From Clostridia bacterium (GTDB taxonomy: Bacteria; Bacillota; Clostridia; UMGS1883; UMGS1540): 64,000 nt of DNA. Within the stretch, counting starts at the first letter, position 1. Each line of letters opens with the position of its first letter. Position numbers and translations under genes: made by a program. Positions 50,760 to 59,103 of this stretch are shown piece by piece. The stretch lies in the NCBI GenBank assembly GCA_017442155.1, contig JAFSAU010000051.1, forward strand, positions 51,598-115,597. The letters run 5' to 3'. The notes below the pieces were generated by a model. It was not told the DNA's origin and searched no databases. It saw nothing but the letters and a program-made list of their open reading frames with translations.

Positions 50760-51392
50760 ATGGACATGCGACAAATTGTGCGGGAAAACCCGGTCCTGGC
50801 TATTATGCGGAATGTGCCGCTGGAAAGTACGGTGCAATACGCGGCAGCAATCTTAGACGGCGGCGTGGCCTTTTTTGAGGTGGCACTGAACTCCCGGGAT
50901 GCACTGGAACAAATCCGGCTCCTGCGAAAAAGCTTCGGTGACAGGGCGTATGTTGGTGCCGGTACGGCAATTACAACAGAGCGGGCCAGAGCGGCTATAG
51001 AGGCAGGGGCACAGTTCCTGCTTTCCCCCTCCTCCGATGCGGATGTGCTGGCCTTTTGCCGGGAAAATAAAATTGCCATTTTGCCCGGTGCGCTGACACC
51101 CACGGATGTATCTCTTTGCGTGCACTACGGATTTGAGACAATAAAGCTGTTTCCTGCCGGAGATATGCCTATGGGATATGTCAGAAGTCTGCAGGGACCT
51201 TTTGATAGTACCGAGTATGTGGCCATCGGCGGCGTAAACCGCGAAAACGCGGCAAATTTCATTCGTCAGGGCTATTGTGGTGTTGGTCTGGGAAGCAATC
51301 TTCTGCCGAAAGAAGCTGTGGAGAAAAAAGACTGGGCCGCGGCCACCCGCCATGTAGAGAGGCTTGTGGCAGAGATAAAAGATGCATTGTAA
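50760..51392 (+). CDS. eda: KDPG/KHG aldolase
   Basis: Class I aldolase splitting KDPG to pyruvate and glyceraldehyde-3-phosphate. The 210-residue protein has the catalytic Glu in FFEVALNS, GAGTAITTERARAAIEAGAQFLLSP and the Schiff-base Lys in ETIKLFPAGDM, ending with AIGGVNRENAANFIRQG and GVGLGSNL. The ATG at 50760 follows GGAGGAATCAAA. With kdgK it makes the lower part of hexuronate or gluconate breakdown; the upstream uronate enzymes are not in the window. Confidence 0.95.
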   Translation: MDMRQIVRENPVLAIMRNVPLESTVQYAAAILDGGVAFFEVALNSRDALEQIRLLRKSFGDRAYVGAGTAITTERARAAIEAGAQFLLSPSSDADVLAFCRENKIAILPGALTPTDVSLCVHYGFETIKLFPAGDMPMGYVRSLQGPFDSTEYVAIGGVNRENAANFIRQGYCGVGLGSNLLPKEAVEKKDWAAATRHVERLVAEIKDAL

Positions 51393-51436
51393 AAGAGAAA
51401 AATCAATAAGAAAATGCACATAGAGGAAAACAAAAT

Positions 51437-51484
51437 GCCGCATAACCGGAACCCCCTGTCTGGCAGCAGGGAGACGGTGCGGCG
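51437..51484 (+). terminator. GC-rich hairpin after eda
   Basis: Interrupted stem GCCGC..AACCG..CCCTG / CAGGG..CGGT..GCGGC. A T-run occurs about 14 bases later (ATGGTATTTTTTT) rather than immediately after, so this is a possible terminator only. Confidence 0.45.
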
Positions 51485-51511
51485 ATAAAATGGTATTTTT
51501 TTAAAAAAAGA

Positions 51512-51540
51512 TTGAAAAAGACCACGGGATTTGCTATAAT
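51512..51540 (+). promoter_or_regulatory. Promoter of paaK-ACT
   Basis: TTGAAA (51512-51517), 17-base spacer, TATAAT (51535-51540), about 40 bases ahead of paaK. Confidence 0.83.
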
Positions 51541-51578
51541 ATATTGAAAAGTATTTTTTAGAAAAGAAGGAATGGAAG

Positions 51579-52886
51579 ATGGAACAGCGATATTTTCAAA
51601 AAGAAATTGAAACCATGCCTGTGGAGGAACTTCAAAAACTCCAGTCCGAAAAATTAGTAAAGCAGGTCCGGCATGTATACGAAAATGTACCCTATTACAA
51701 GGCACTTATGGACGAAAAGGGCATTACACCCGATGATGTACGGGGCATTGCGGATTTACATAAGCTTCCCTTTCTGACAAAAGCAGACCTTCGGGATGCC
51801 TATCCCTACGGGCTTCTGGCAAAACCGCTTGCAGACTGTGTGCGGATTCAGTCCACATCCGGAACGACCGGACGCCGCGTAGTTGCCTTCTACACACAAA
51901 AAGATGTTGACCTCTGGGAGGATTGCTGTGCCCGCGCCATTGTGGCGGCCGGCGGTACAAAGGAAGATGTCTGCCAGGTGGCTTACGGGTACGGGCTGTT
52001 CACCGGAGGCCCCGGTCTTAACGGCGGCTCTCACAAGGTGGGCTGTCTGACCTTGCCCATGTCCTCCGGCAACACGGAGCGGCAGATCCAGTTTATGCAG
52101 GATCTGAAGGCTACCATCCTTTGCTGCACACCTTCTTACGCGGCATATATCGGTGAAACATTGAAGGAACAGGGATGTAAACCGGAAGATATTCCGCTGA
52201 AAGCAGGTATCTTCGGTGCAGAGCCCTGGACAGAGGAAATGCGCAGAGGTATTGAGGAAACACTTGGCATCCGTGCGTATGATATCTACGGTCTTACTGA
52301 AACCTCCGGCCCCGGCGTTGCATTTGAATGCTGTGAGCAGACGGGTATGCATATTAACGAAGACCATTTCCTTGCGGAAATCATTGATCCTGAAACGGGT
52401 GAAGTGCTTCCCGAGGGGGAAAAGGGCGAGCTGGTATTCACATCTCTCGACAAAGAAGCTTTCCCGCTTTTGCGATACAGAACAAGAGATATTTGTGTTC
52501 TCTCCAGAAAGAAATGCTCCTGCGGAAGAACGCTTATAAAGATGGCAAAGCCGATGGGAAGAACGGACGATATGCTCATCATAAGAGGTGTTAATGTATT
52601 CCCGAGTCAGATTGAAACGGTGCTTCTTAACGAAGGGTATCAGCCGAATTATCAGATTATTGTTGACAGGGCGAAGAATACAGATACCTTTGACGTAAAC
52701 GTGGAAATGTCTCCCGAACAGTTCACGGATAAAGTAAGCGATGTACTTAAAATGGAAAAATCACTTGCAAATGCAATGAAAACTATGCTTGGAATTAACC
52801 CTGCCGTGCATCTTGTTGCGCCAAAAAGTATTGTGCGGAGTGAAGGCAAGGCTGTCCGCGTGATTGATAAGCGTAAGCTGGTTTGA
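51579..52886 (+). CDS. paaK: Phenylacetate-CoA ligase
   Basis: Adenylate-forming enzyme that activates phenylacetate (or a similar aryl acid) as its CoA thioester. The 435-residue length is typical. Motifs are the P-loop-like STSGTTGRRV, YGLTETSGPGVAFEC and RTRDI..RTDDMLIIRGVNVFPSQIE, with the catalytic Lys near the C-terminus (RSEGKAVRVIDKR). In gut Clostridia it probably works with aromatic amino-acid degradation products, perhaps with indolepyruvate oxidoreductase genes that are not in the window. It is paired with an ACT-domain gene 16 bases downstream, as in many anaerobes. Confidence 0.95.
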   Translation: MEQRYFQKEIETMPVEELQKLQSEKLVKQVRHVYENVPYYKALMDEKGITPDDVRGIADLHKLPFLTKADLRDAYPYGLLAKPLADCVRIQSTSGTTGRRVVAFYTQKDVDLWEDCCARAIVAAGGTKEDVCQVAYGYGLFTGGPGLNGGSHKVGCLTLPMSSGNTERQIQFMQDLKATILCCTPSYAAYIGETLKEQGCKPEDIPLKAGIFGAEPWTEEMRRGIEETLGIRAYDIYGLTETSGPGVAFECCEQTGMHINEDHFLAEIIDPETGEVLPEGEKGELVFTSLDKEAFPLLRYRTRDICVLSRKKCSCGRTLIKMAKPMGRTDDMLIIRGVNVFPSQIETVLLNEGYQPNYQIIVDRAKNTDTFDVNVEMSPEQFTDKVSDVLKMEKSLANAMKTMLGINPAVHLVAPKSIVRSEGKAVRVIDKRKLV

Positions 52887-52902
52887 GGAAGGAGAGTAAA
52901 AA

Positions 52903-53334
52903 ATGGCAATTCAACAGTTAACAGTATTTGTACAGAATAAAAAAGGAACGGTAGTTTCTGTAACAGATATGCTTGCTAAAAACAATGTGAATATACGGGC
53001 ACTCTCCATTGCAGAAACAGAAGATTTCGGGATTCTCCGCCTGATTGTAAACGATGAGAAGGCGGCAGAAAAGGTGCTCACTGCACAGGGATATCTGATT
53101 AAGACGGTGGACGTTGTGGGTGTTAAAATCGGGGATGAACCCGGCAAGCTCACATCGGCACTGGATGTCCTCGATAAAGCAGATATAAACGTAGAGTATC
53201 TTTACGCATTCATGGCCCGTACAGAAAGACATGCCTATGTGGTTTTGCGGGTAGAGGAGAATGCTGCGGCTGAAGCGGCACTCGAAGCCGCAGGCTTTCA
53301 CCTGATAACAGAGGCAGACATTAATAAGCTTTAA
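52903..53334 (+). CDS. Tandem ACT-domain protein linked to paaK
   Basis: A 143-residue protein made of two ACT domains: residues about 1-68 (QLTVFVQNKKGTVVSVTDMLAKNNVNIRALSIAETEDFGILRLIV) and about 70-143 (VDVVGVKIGDEPGKLTSALDVLDKADINVEYLYAFM). ACT domains bind amino acids; such stand-alone proteins regularly accompany paaK and may sense an aromatic amino acid. It has its own RBS (AAGGAGAG) and the transcript ends at the terminator at 53373. Confidence 0.92.
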   Translation: MAIQQLTVFVQNKKGTVVSVTDMLAKNNVNIRALSIAETEDFGILRLIVNDEKAAEKVLTAQGYLIKTVDVVGVKIGDEPGKLTSALDVLDKADINVEYLYAFMARTERHAYVVLRVEENAAAEAALEAAGFHLITEADINKL

Positions 53335-53372
53335 TGATATAAACGAAAAGCAGGAATAATCAGCCAAAGCAG

Positions 53373-53409
53373 ACAAAATCCACCTTTCGGACAGAAGGGT
53401 GGATTTTGT
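53373..53409 (+). terminator. Terminator after paaK-ACT
   Basis: 12-bp stem ACAAAATCCACC/GGTGGATTTTGT (53373-53384 with 53398-53409), then TCTATTTTTTT. Confidence 0.9.
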
Positions 53410-53897
53410 TCTATTTTTTTGGATGTTGCGTGCAACCAAAAACGGCCTCCCTTGTGCTATTATAAATTGGAAAGTTTACGATATTGAGCCTTTTCTGAAA
53501 GAAAAAAGGCATTTTTTGCTAACACCTTGAAACGGAACATGCTATAATATATGTAAAAGCATCTTCGTAGAAACAAAACGAAAGGAAGGATATGAAAATG
53601 GAAAAATTGTAATATGTATCGTGTGCATATGCATTTCTTGGTGGCCAAAAGAGATGCCTGCATACAAATATAAAACCGGTTTTTGATATAGAGGAAAATG
53701 TCTGAACCCTTGAAAAACAGTGGTTTTTAGCGGTATTTAGTTACATTTTTCAACGTGTTTATTGTATAATTTTGTATTTTCAATCAAGGAAAAAGCAAAA
53801 ACCCCGCCGGGAAAACAGTTGAAAAACCCCGAAAAAACGAAAAAACCATGCTCTGCGTTTGCATAAAACCGGGGGGAGGAAGACTCAAAATGGGGGC
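53410..53897. other. Gene-poor stretch between paaK-ACT and the large SLH gene
   Basis: AT-rich. It contains an extended -10 promoter TGCTATAAT (53540-53548) followed by AAAGGAAGG and a six-codon frame MKMEKL (53592-53612). Then a hairpin is formed by GCATTTCTT pairing with AAGAGATGC around the loop GGTGGCCAA (about 53630-53660). The remainder is A-rich with short C-runs. I see no convincing gene; a short regulatory RNA or the remnant of one is possible. Confidence 0.4.
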
Positions 53898-53926
53898 TTG
53901 ACAAAATTCGTAGATTCGTGTATCAT
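53898..53926 (+). promoter_or_regulatory. Promoter of the large SLH gene
   Basis: TTGACA (53898-53903), 17-base spacer, TATCAT (53921-53926). This placement excludes the longer upstream reading-frame starts of the SLH gene. Confidence 0.82.
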
Positions 53927-53981
53927 TAAACTGGTGCTGGACATGCAGCGACTAAATATTTACAGAATGGAGAATGTAATT

Positions 53982-56903
53982 TTGAAAAAGACACTTATGC
54001 TTCTGCTGGCAGGCGTTTTGCTGCTGACATCGACCGCAGTCAACACCTCTGCCGCCTCCTTTGCTGACACAAAGGACCTACCTTGCGAAACGGCAGTAGA
54101 GGTACTGCACGCGCTGAAAATTGTGGAAGGAAAAGAAGAAGGTGCTTATGCACCGGAGGATGCTCTGACAAGAGCAGAAATGGCAACGATTGTTCTGCGC
54201 CTTATGAACATGAAAGACACAGGAACCGGAATGGATATTTTTACAGACGTTCCGTCCAGTCACTGGGCCTATGCCAACGTCGCTGCCGCCTATCAGCTTG
54301 GCATTATAAACGGAACGAGTGCCACAACCTTCAGCCCCGATACGGCGGTTACCTATGAACAGGCAGTCAAAATGGTTGTGGCGGCACTCGGTTACACCGT
54401 GCAGGCGGAAGCACTGGGCGGCTATCCTGCAGGCTACCTCTCCAAAGCATCCCAGCTGGACCTTCTGGCCGGTGTGCAGACAGGTGGGGAAATGAGCCGT
54501 GGCAATATGGCAGTGCTGGTATATAACGCACTGGAGGTAGAGCTTTTCCAGAAGACAGTCTACGGCGATAATGCATATGAGTATGCAGCGGATGAAACGA
54601 AAACTCTGCTTTCGTACTACTTGAAGATAGACCATACGGTGGAAACCGTGGAGGCAACCTATACAGCATCCTCCCTGGCACAGGCATCGAGACTTCTGAG
54701 CGACGAGGTGCGTGTGGGCGGCGTTACTATGAAGGTGGGCGAAACAGATGCACAGAATATGCTCGGTATGCGTGCGGATGTTTACACCCGCAAGGATGAA
54801 ATTACGGAGAAACCCATCATTTTAGCCATTGTGCCGCGCCAGTCCGTAAAAACGGTGGAGCTTGCGGCAAAGGATGTGGAAGGCTTCGACGGTGCAATTC
54901 TTTCCTATACGGATGCAGAAGGCACAATGCGGGAGGCAGACCTTACGAATGCAACCGTTATCTTTAACGGCCGTCCTGCCGAAAAGAATATTGCACACCT
55001 CAAACCTGCCCTGGGTACTGTCCGGCTGATTTCGGAGTATAATGAGGTTAAATATGCTATTGTGGAAAGCTATGTAAACTATGTGGTAGATGCAGCTAAT
55101 CCGGAAGAACACACGGTCTACTTTAAAAACGGTGTAGAGCCTATGGTGCTTGACCCGACAGATAACAGCATCGTACTCTCCTTTACAGATGCGGCAGGGA
55201 TGCCTCTTACAGTGGCTGACGTTTACGGCTGGGATATTCTTTCTGTGGCAAAAAGTGAAGATGGCAGTGTTATCAATGTTTACCGTTCCTACGAGGTTGT
55301 GCAGGGTAAGATCACGGAAAAGAGTGCGGACGAGGTTGTTATCGGAGAAACGGCATACGCCTTTGACCCTGCAATCGGTGCAAGTCTTACAGTGGGCATG
55401 AATGCCGGCTATTATCTGGACTTTACGGGTGCAGTTGCCGCAATAAACGAAGCCTATCAGGTGGGCGGCAGCTACGGCTGGATGGTAAGTGCCGCAAACA
55501 CAAAGGGCCTCGACGGCAAGCCCCAGCTTAAGATTTTCACGCAGGATGCGGAAATGAAGGTGTTTGATACTGCCGCTACGGTACAGCTGAACGGAACGGC
55601 CACAAAGAGTGAAAAGCTTCTGGTGCGCGGTGAATACAGCGGTGAAGCATTGTGGTCCGACGGAAAAGAGGGCACTTTGGTGGATGCGGACGGAAATGCC
55701 GTACCCCAGCTGATTAAATACGAAGTAAATGAAGAGGGACTCCTGACTTCAATTGATACGGCGAAGAACCAGAGTGACCCGACTCTGGACTATGACGAAA
55801 AATATGATAACAATTTCAGCATGGACTGGTACTGGCAGACACCTGCAAAAACCGATGGTGCTGTTGAATTTAACGGGACGATGGCGGGAAATACCGCAAA
55901 GAAGATAACAAGTAAGATTGAAAACATCAGCGGTGTTGTCTTTGGCCATGTAGTAGCAGATGCCAATACGAAATTTTTCAGTGTTCCTGCTGATGTAACA
56001 CGCGAACAGGACTATCAGATTCTCGCTTTGAAGGACTATGGCCTGGAGGAGACACGTTTAACTAAATATGTTTCCTTCTATGATGTTAACGAAGACTACC
56101 ATTGCGGTGCGATGGTTATGCATCAATATCTGGAAGCAGGGGCTGTAACTCCAGACACGTACCCTTCTAAAGATGTGACTGTAGCTATGATTACAGGGTC
56201 GAGCATTACTCTTTCTGAGGATGGCGAGGCAAAGAACACCTTAAAGCTCTATACCTCCGACGGTAAAGAAATCAGTGTGGCGATGGAAAAAGATATGGAA
56301 GCTTTCTACGCCGCTGCCGCATCGGATATTACGAAAGACCCCTTCTGGTACACAAAGGTGGACGGGGAAAAGAAAACGCTGACACAGGAAGAAAGGGCGG
56401 GCTTTGCTGCACGCTATGATAGTAGAAATAAAAAGATTATGCCCATGTATATCTCGGTTTCCGACCTTGTACCCGGCGACGTTATCCAGTATGAGGCAAA
56501 TGCAATGGGTGAGCTTAAAAAGGCAAGCGTTTTGCTCCGTAAGGATTATGCGGCACACTTGGAAGTGTTCCAGAGTGACTCTACACAAAAAATTACAGAA
56601 ACCACCAGGATTGCGAACTATATGTCCGGCGGACAGGTTAAAATCAACGGTCTTGTAAAGAAGATCACCGATGCCGGTATCATTATTGAAGTGCATCCCG
56701 TGGATGTAAATGGTGTAATGAAGACGAATGTTACGTACGACCGTATGTTGAAATCGGCAGGAAAGTTCGTCCTGTGGGATAACGCAAAGGAAGAATGGCG
56801 TTCCATTTCGATAGCAGATGTTCGCCAGGGCGACTCGGTCTTTGCGTACTGGAATAACACGTCCCAGAGGTTTGTAGCGGTATACCGCGGCGAAGCCCGA
56901 TAA
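53982..56903 (+). CDS. Large SLH-domain surface protein, 973 aa
   Basis: An exported wall-associated protein. The start is TTG at 53982 (GGAG upstream), giving a signal peptide KKTLMLLLAGVLLLTSTAVNTSAAS. Residues about 25-185 contain three SLH repeats (FADTKDLPCETAVEVLHALKIV.., FTDVPSSHWAYANVAAAYQLGIINGTSATTFSP, and a third ending NMAVLVYNALE). The remaining 780 residues have repeated beta-rich segments (for example SADEVVIGETAYAF, DGNAVPQLIKYEVNEEG, SDLVPGDVIQYEANAMGE, SIADVRQGDSVFAYW) with no enzyme motif I recognise. A structural S-layer or spore/cell-surface role is the simplest reading. It ends 25 bases before a strong terminator. Confidence 0.85.
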   Translation: MKKTLMLLLAGVLLLTSTAVNTSAASFADTKDLPCETAVEVLHALKIVEGKEEGAYAPEDALTRAEMATIVLRLMNMKDTGTGMDIFTDVPSSHWAYANVAAAYQLGIINGTSATTFSPDTAVTYEQAVKMVVAALGYTVQAEALGGYPAGYLSKASQLDLLAGVQTGGEMSRGNMAVLVYNALEVELFQKTVYGDNAYEYAADETKTLLSYYLKIDHTVETVEATYTASSLAQASRLLSDEVRVGGVTMKVGETDAQNMLGMRADVYTRKDEITEKPIILAIVPRQSVKTVELAAKDVEGFDGAILSYTDAEGTMREADLTNATVIFNGRPAEKNIAHLKPALGTVRLISEYNEVKYAIVESYVNYVVDAANPEEHTVYFKNGVEPMVLDPTDNSIVLSFTDAAGMPLTVADVYGWDILSVAKSEDGSVINVYRSYEVVQGKITEKSADEVVIGETAYAFDPAIGASLTVGMNAGYYLDFTGAVAAINEAYQVGGSYGWMVSAANTKGLDGKPQLKIFTQDAEMKVFDTAATVQLNGTATKSEKLLVRGEYSGEALWSDGKEGTLVDADGNAVPQLIKYEVNEEGLLTSIDTAKNQSDPTLDYDEKYDNNFSMDWYWQTPAKTDGAVEFNGTMAGNTAKKITSKIENISGVVFGHVVADANTKFFSVPADVTREQDYQILALKDYGLEETRLTKYVSFYDVNEDYHCGAMVMHQYLEAGAVTPDTYPSKDVTVAMITGSSITLSEDGEAKNTLKLYTSDGKEISVAMEKDMEAFYAAAASDITKDPFWYTKVDGEKKTLTQEERAGFAARYDSRNKKIMPMYISVSDLVPGDVIQYEANAMGELKKASVLLRKDYAAHLEVFQSDSTQKITETTRIANYMSGGQVKINGLVKKITDAGIIIEVHPVDVNGVMKTNVTYDRMLKSAGKFVLWDNAKEEWRSISIADVRQGDSVFAYWNNTSQRFVAVYRGEAR

Positions 56904-56928
56904 AAAAACGACAAATTTCCATCCAAAA

Positions 56929-56972
56929 GAGGCTGTTTGAAAAGTTCACCTTTTCAAACAGCCTCGCTTTTT
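56929..56972. terminator. Strong terminator between the SLH gene and the topoisomerase gene
   Basis: 16-bp stem GAGGCTGTTTGAAAAG/CTTTTCAAACAGCCTC (56929-56944 with 56950-56965), then GCTTTTTT. It is also A-rich on the minus-strand side, so it serves both convergent genes. Confidence 0.95.
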
Positions 56973-56995
56973 TGGGTTTTCTTGCCTTTTGCGTT

Positions 56996-58957
56996 TTACA
57001 TGACATCGGCTAAATCAATATATTCCGCACCGTGCAGGGCGATATGGTCTTTTCTGCCCTGCAGATTATCACCGAGCAGCAGTTCAAAAACGGCCGCTGT
57101 TTTCTCCACATCCTCCGGAAGCACCTTGATAAGCCGCCGGGATTCAGGATTCATCGTCGTCTTGCTCATCATATCGGGATTGTTTTCGCCCAGACCCTTT
57201 GACCGCTGAATCGTGCATTTTGTGTTACCCAATTTTTCTAAAATCTGCGTCTTTTCCTGCTCGGTATAAGCGAAGAAGGTATCGTTTTTCGTGGTAATTT
57301 CAAAAAGGGGCGATTCGGCAATATACACCTTGCCCTCCCGGATCAGCGTAGGCGTGAGCCGGAACAGCATGGCCAGAATCTGGGTGCGGATGTGATAGCC
57401 GTCCACGTCTGCGTCGGTGCAGATAATAATTTTATCCCATCGCAGATTTTCCATGTCAAAAGCATTGAAATCCTTTGTTTTCACTTCGATGCCACAGCCC
57501 AGCACCCGCATCAGGTCCATAATAATATCACTTTTGAAAATTCGGGGCAAGTCGCACTTCAGTACGTTCAGAATCTTGCCGCGCACCGGCATAATGGCCT
57601 GGAATTCCGCGTTTCGCGCAAGCTTTACGGAGCCGAGAGCCGAGTCACCCTCCACGATGTACAGCTCGCGCCGGTCCGTTTCCCTTGTCCGGCAATCCAC
57701 AAATTTCTGCACCCGGTTTGTAACGTCTATATTTTTTGCCAGCTTCTTTTTAAGGTTGACCCTGGTTTTCTCTGCCGTTTCCCGGCTACGCTTGTTGAGA
57801 AGCACCTGCTCGGAAATTTTTTCCGCTTCGACGCGGTTTTCGATAAAGTAAACCTCTAAATTTTTACGCAGGAATTCAGTCATAGCTTCGGCAATGAATT
57901 TATTTGTGATGGCCTTTTTCGTCTGGTTTTCGTAGCTGGTCATAGTGGAGAAGGAATTCATTACAAGGCACAGGCTGTCCTGAATATCCGCAAAGGTGAT
58001 TTTCGATTCCCCTTTTGTATATTTATTCTGGGCGCGGATATAGGCGTCAATGGCCGAAACAAAAGCACTTTTCACCGCCTTGTCCGGTGAGCCACCGTGC
58101 TCAAGGAAGCTGGAATTATGATAATATTCCAAAATGGTATCTGTATTATTGAAGCAAAAGACCACCTGCATCCGGAGCTTATAGTCCGGCATATCCTCGC
58201 GGTCCCGGCCCATACATTCCGATTCGTACCGGGCAATGCCGGTGAACGCATCCTTGCCGCTGATCTCCATAAGATAGTCGGAAATACCGTTTTCATATAC
58301 GTATACGTATTCCTCCATGCCCTCCGGTGTTTCATTTTTCAGCCGGAAGGTAATACCGGCGTTGACTACGGCCTGCTTCTTCATTGTAGTCTGAAAATAT
58401 TCCAGCGGAATGTCAATGTCAGTGAAAACATCCAGGTCCGGCCGCCACTTAATTGTGGTGCCTGTGTGCCGGTAGCGCACCTGTTCTTTATAAAGGCCGC
58501 CCTGGTTTTCGCCCTTTTCAAAGAAAAGACGGTAACGGAATCCGTCCCGCTGCACAGTTACCTCCATGTATTCCGAGGCATACTGCGTGGCACAGCTGCC
58601 GAGACCGTTGAGCCCCAGGCTGTACTCATAATTTTGCCCCGCATTGTTATTATATTTGCCGCCGGCATACATTTCGCAGAATACCAGCTCCCAGTTATAC
58701 CGCTCCTCCTTGGGGTTGTACTCCATGGGAATACCGCGGCCCATGTCCCGTACCTCGATGGATTTGTCCATGAACCGGGTCACTTCAATCACCTTGCCGT
58801 GGCCCTCTCTGGCCTCGTCAATGGAGTTTGATAATATTTCAAAGACAGCGTGCTGACAGCCCTCCAGTCCGTCTGAACCGAAGATGACACCGGGACGCTT
58901 TCGGACCCGGTCGGCCCCTTTCAGCGAGGAAATACTCTCGTTTCCGTATTCCGTCAT
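56996..58957 (-). CDS. Type II DNA topoisomerase B subunit (GyrB/ParE-type ATPase), without adjacent A subunit
   Basis: A 653-residue GHKL-ATPase/TOPRIM protein. The ATP-binding motif HAVFEILSNSIDEAREGHGKVIEV is near the N-terminus, followed by VRDMGRGIPMEY and YEYSLGLNGLGSCATQYASEY. The TOPRIM region has YIVEGDSALGSVKLARN and CTDADVDGYHIRTQILAMLFR, and the C-terminus has RSKGLGENNPDMMSKTTMNPESRRL. Variants such as EILSNSIDEA (usual ENSVDEA) indicate a divergent ParE-like paralogue. In most genomes parE is followed by parC; here the next thing downstream is a terminator and a convergent gene. GAGGTGG precedes the ATG at 58957. Confidence 0.88.
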   Translation of the reverse strand: MTEYGNESISSLKGADRVRKRPGVIFGSDGLEGCQHAVFEILSNSIDEAREGHGKVIEVTRFMDKSIEVRDMGRGIPMEYNPKEERYNWELVFCEMYAGGKYNNNAGQNYEYSLGLNGLGSCATQYASEYMEVTVQRDGFRYRLFFEKGENQGGLYKEQVRYRHTGTTIKWRPDLDVFTDIDIPLEYFQTTMKKQAVVNAGITFRLKNETPEGMEEYVYVYENGISDYLMEISGKDAFTGIARYESECMGRDREDMPDYKLRMQVVFCFNNTDTILEYYHNSSFLEHGGSPDKAVKSAFVSAIDAYIRAQNKYTKGESKITFADIQDSLCLVMNSFSTMTSYENQTKKAITNKFIAEAMTEFLRKNLEVYFIENRVEAEKISEQVLLNKRSRETAEKTRVNLKKKLAKNIDVTNRVQKFVDCRTRETDRRELYIVEGDSALGSVKLARNAEFQAIMPVRGKILNVLKCDLPRIFKSDIIMDLMRVLGCGIEVKTKDFNAFDMENLRWDKIIICTDADVDGYHIRTQILAMLFRLTPTLIREGKVYIAESPLFEITTKNDTFFAYTEQEKTQILEKLGNTKCTIQRSKGLGENNPDMMSKTTMNPESRRLIKVLPEDVEKTAAVFELLLGDNLQGRKDHIALHGAEYIDLADVM

Positions 58958-58980
58958 ATATACCACCTCTTTTCCCCTAT

Positions 58981-59009
58981 ATTATACTACATATTGTAGA
59001 AAATGTCAA
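58981..59009 (-). promoter_or_regulatory. Promoter of the topoisomerase B-subunit gene
   Basis: Minus strand TTGACA (59009-59004), 17-base spacer, TATAAT (58986-58981). Confidence 0.9.
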
Positions 59010-59034
59010 AAGATTTTTTTTGCCTTCAAAACAC

Positions 59035-59063
59035 TTGACTTTTCGGGCCGGATATGATAAAGT
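59035..59063 (+). promoter_or_regulatory. Promoter of the first MATE gene
   Basis: TTGACT (59035-59040), 17-base spacer, TAAAGT (59058-59063), divergent from the topoisomerase promoter. Confidence 0.65.
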
Positions 59064-59103
59064 TACACACGTTATAGAATCCTTGTGTATGGAGGCGAAA
59101 AGA

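Noticed and set aside
53460..53663. Minus-strand 67-codon frame upstream of the SLH gene
   Set aside because: No ribosome site and no recognisable sequence; it overlaps the plus-strand promoter-like and hairpin elements.
53859..53981. N-terminal extension of the large SLH protein
   Set aside because: It would begin upstream of the promoter at 53898-53926 and would bury the signal peptide; the TTG at 53982 has GGAG and gives a normal export signal.
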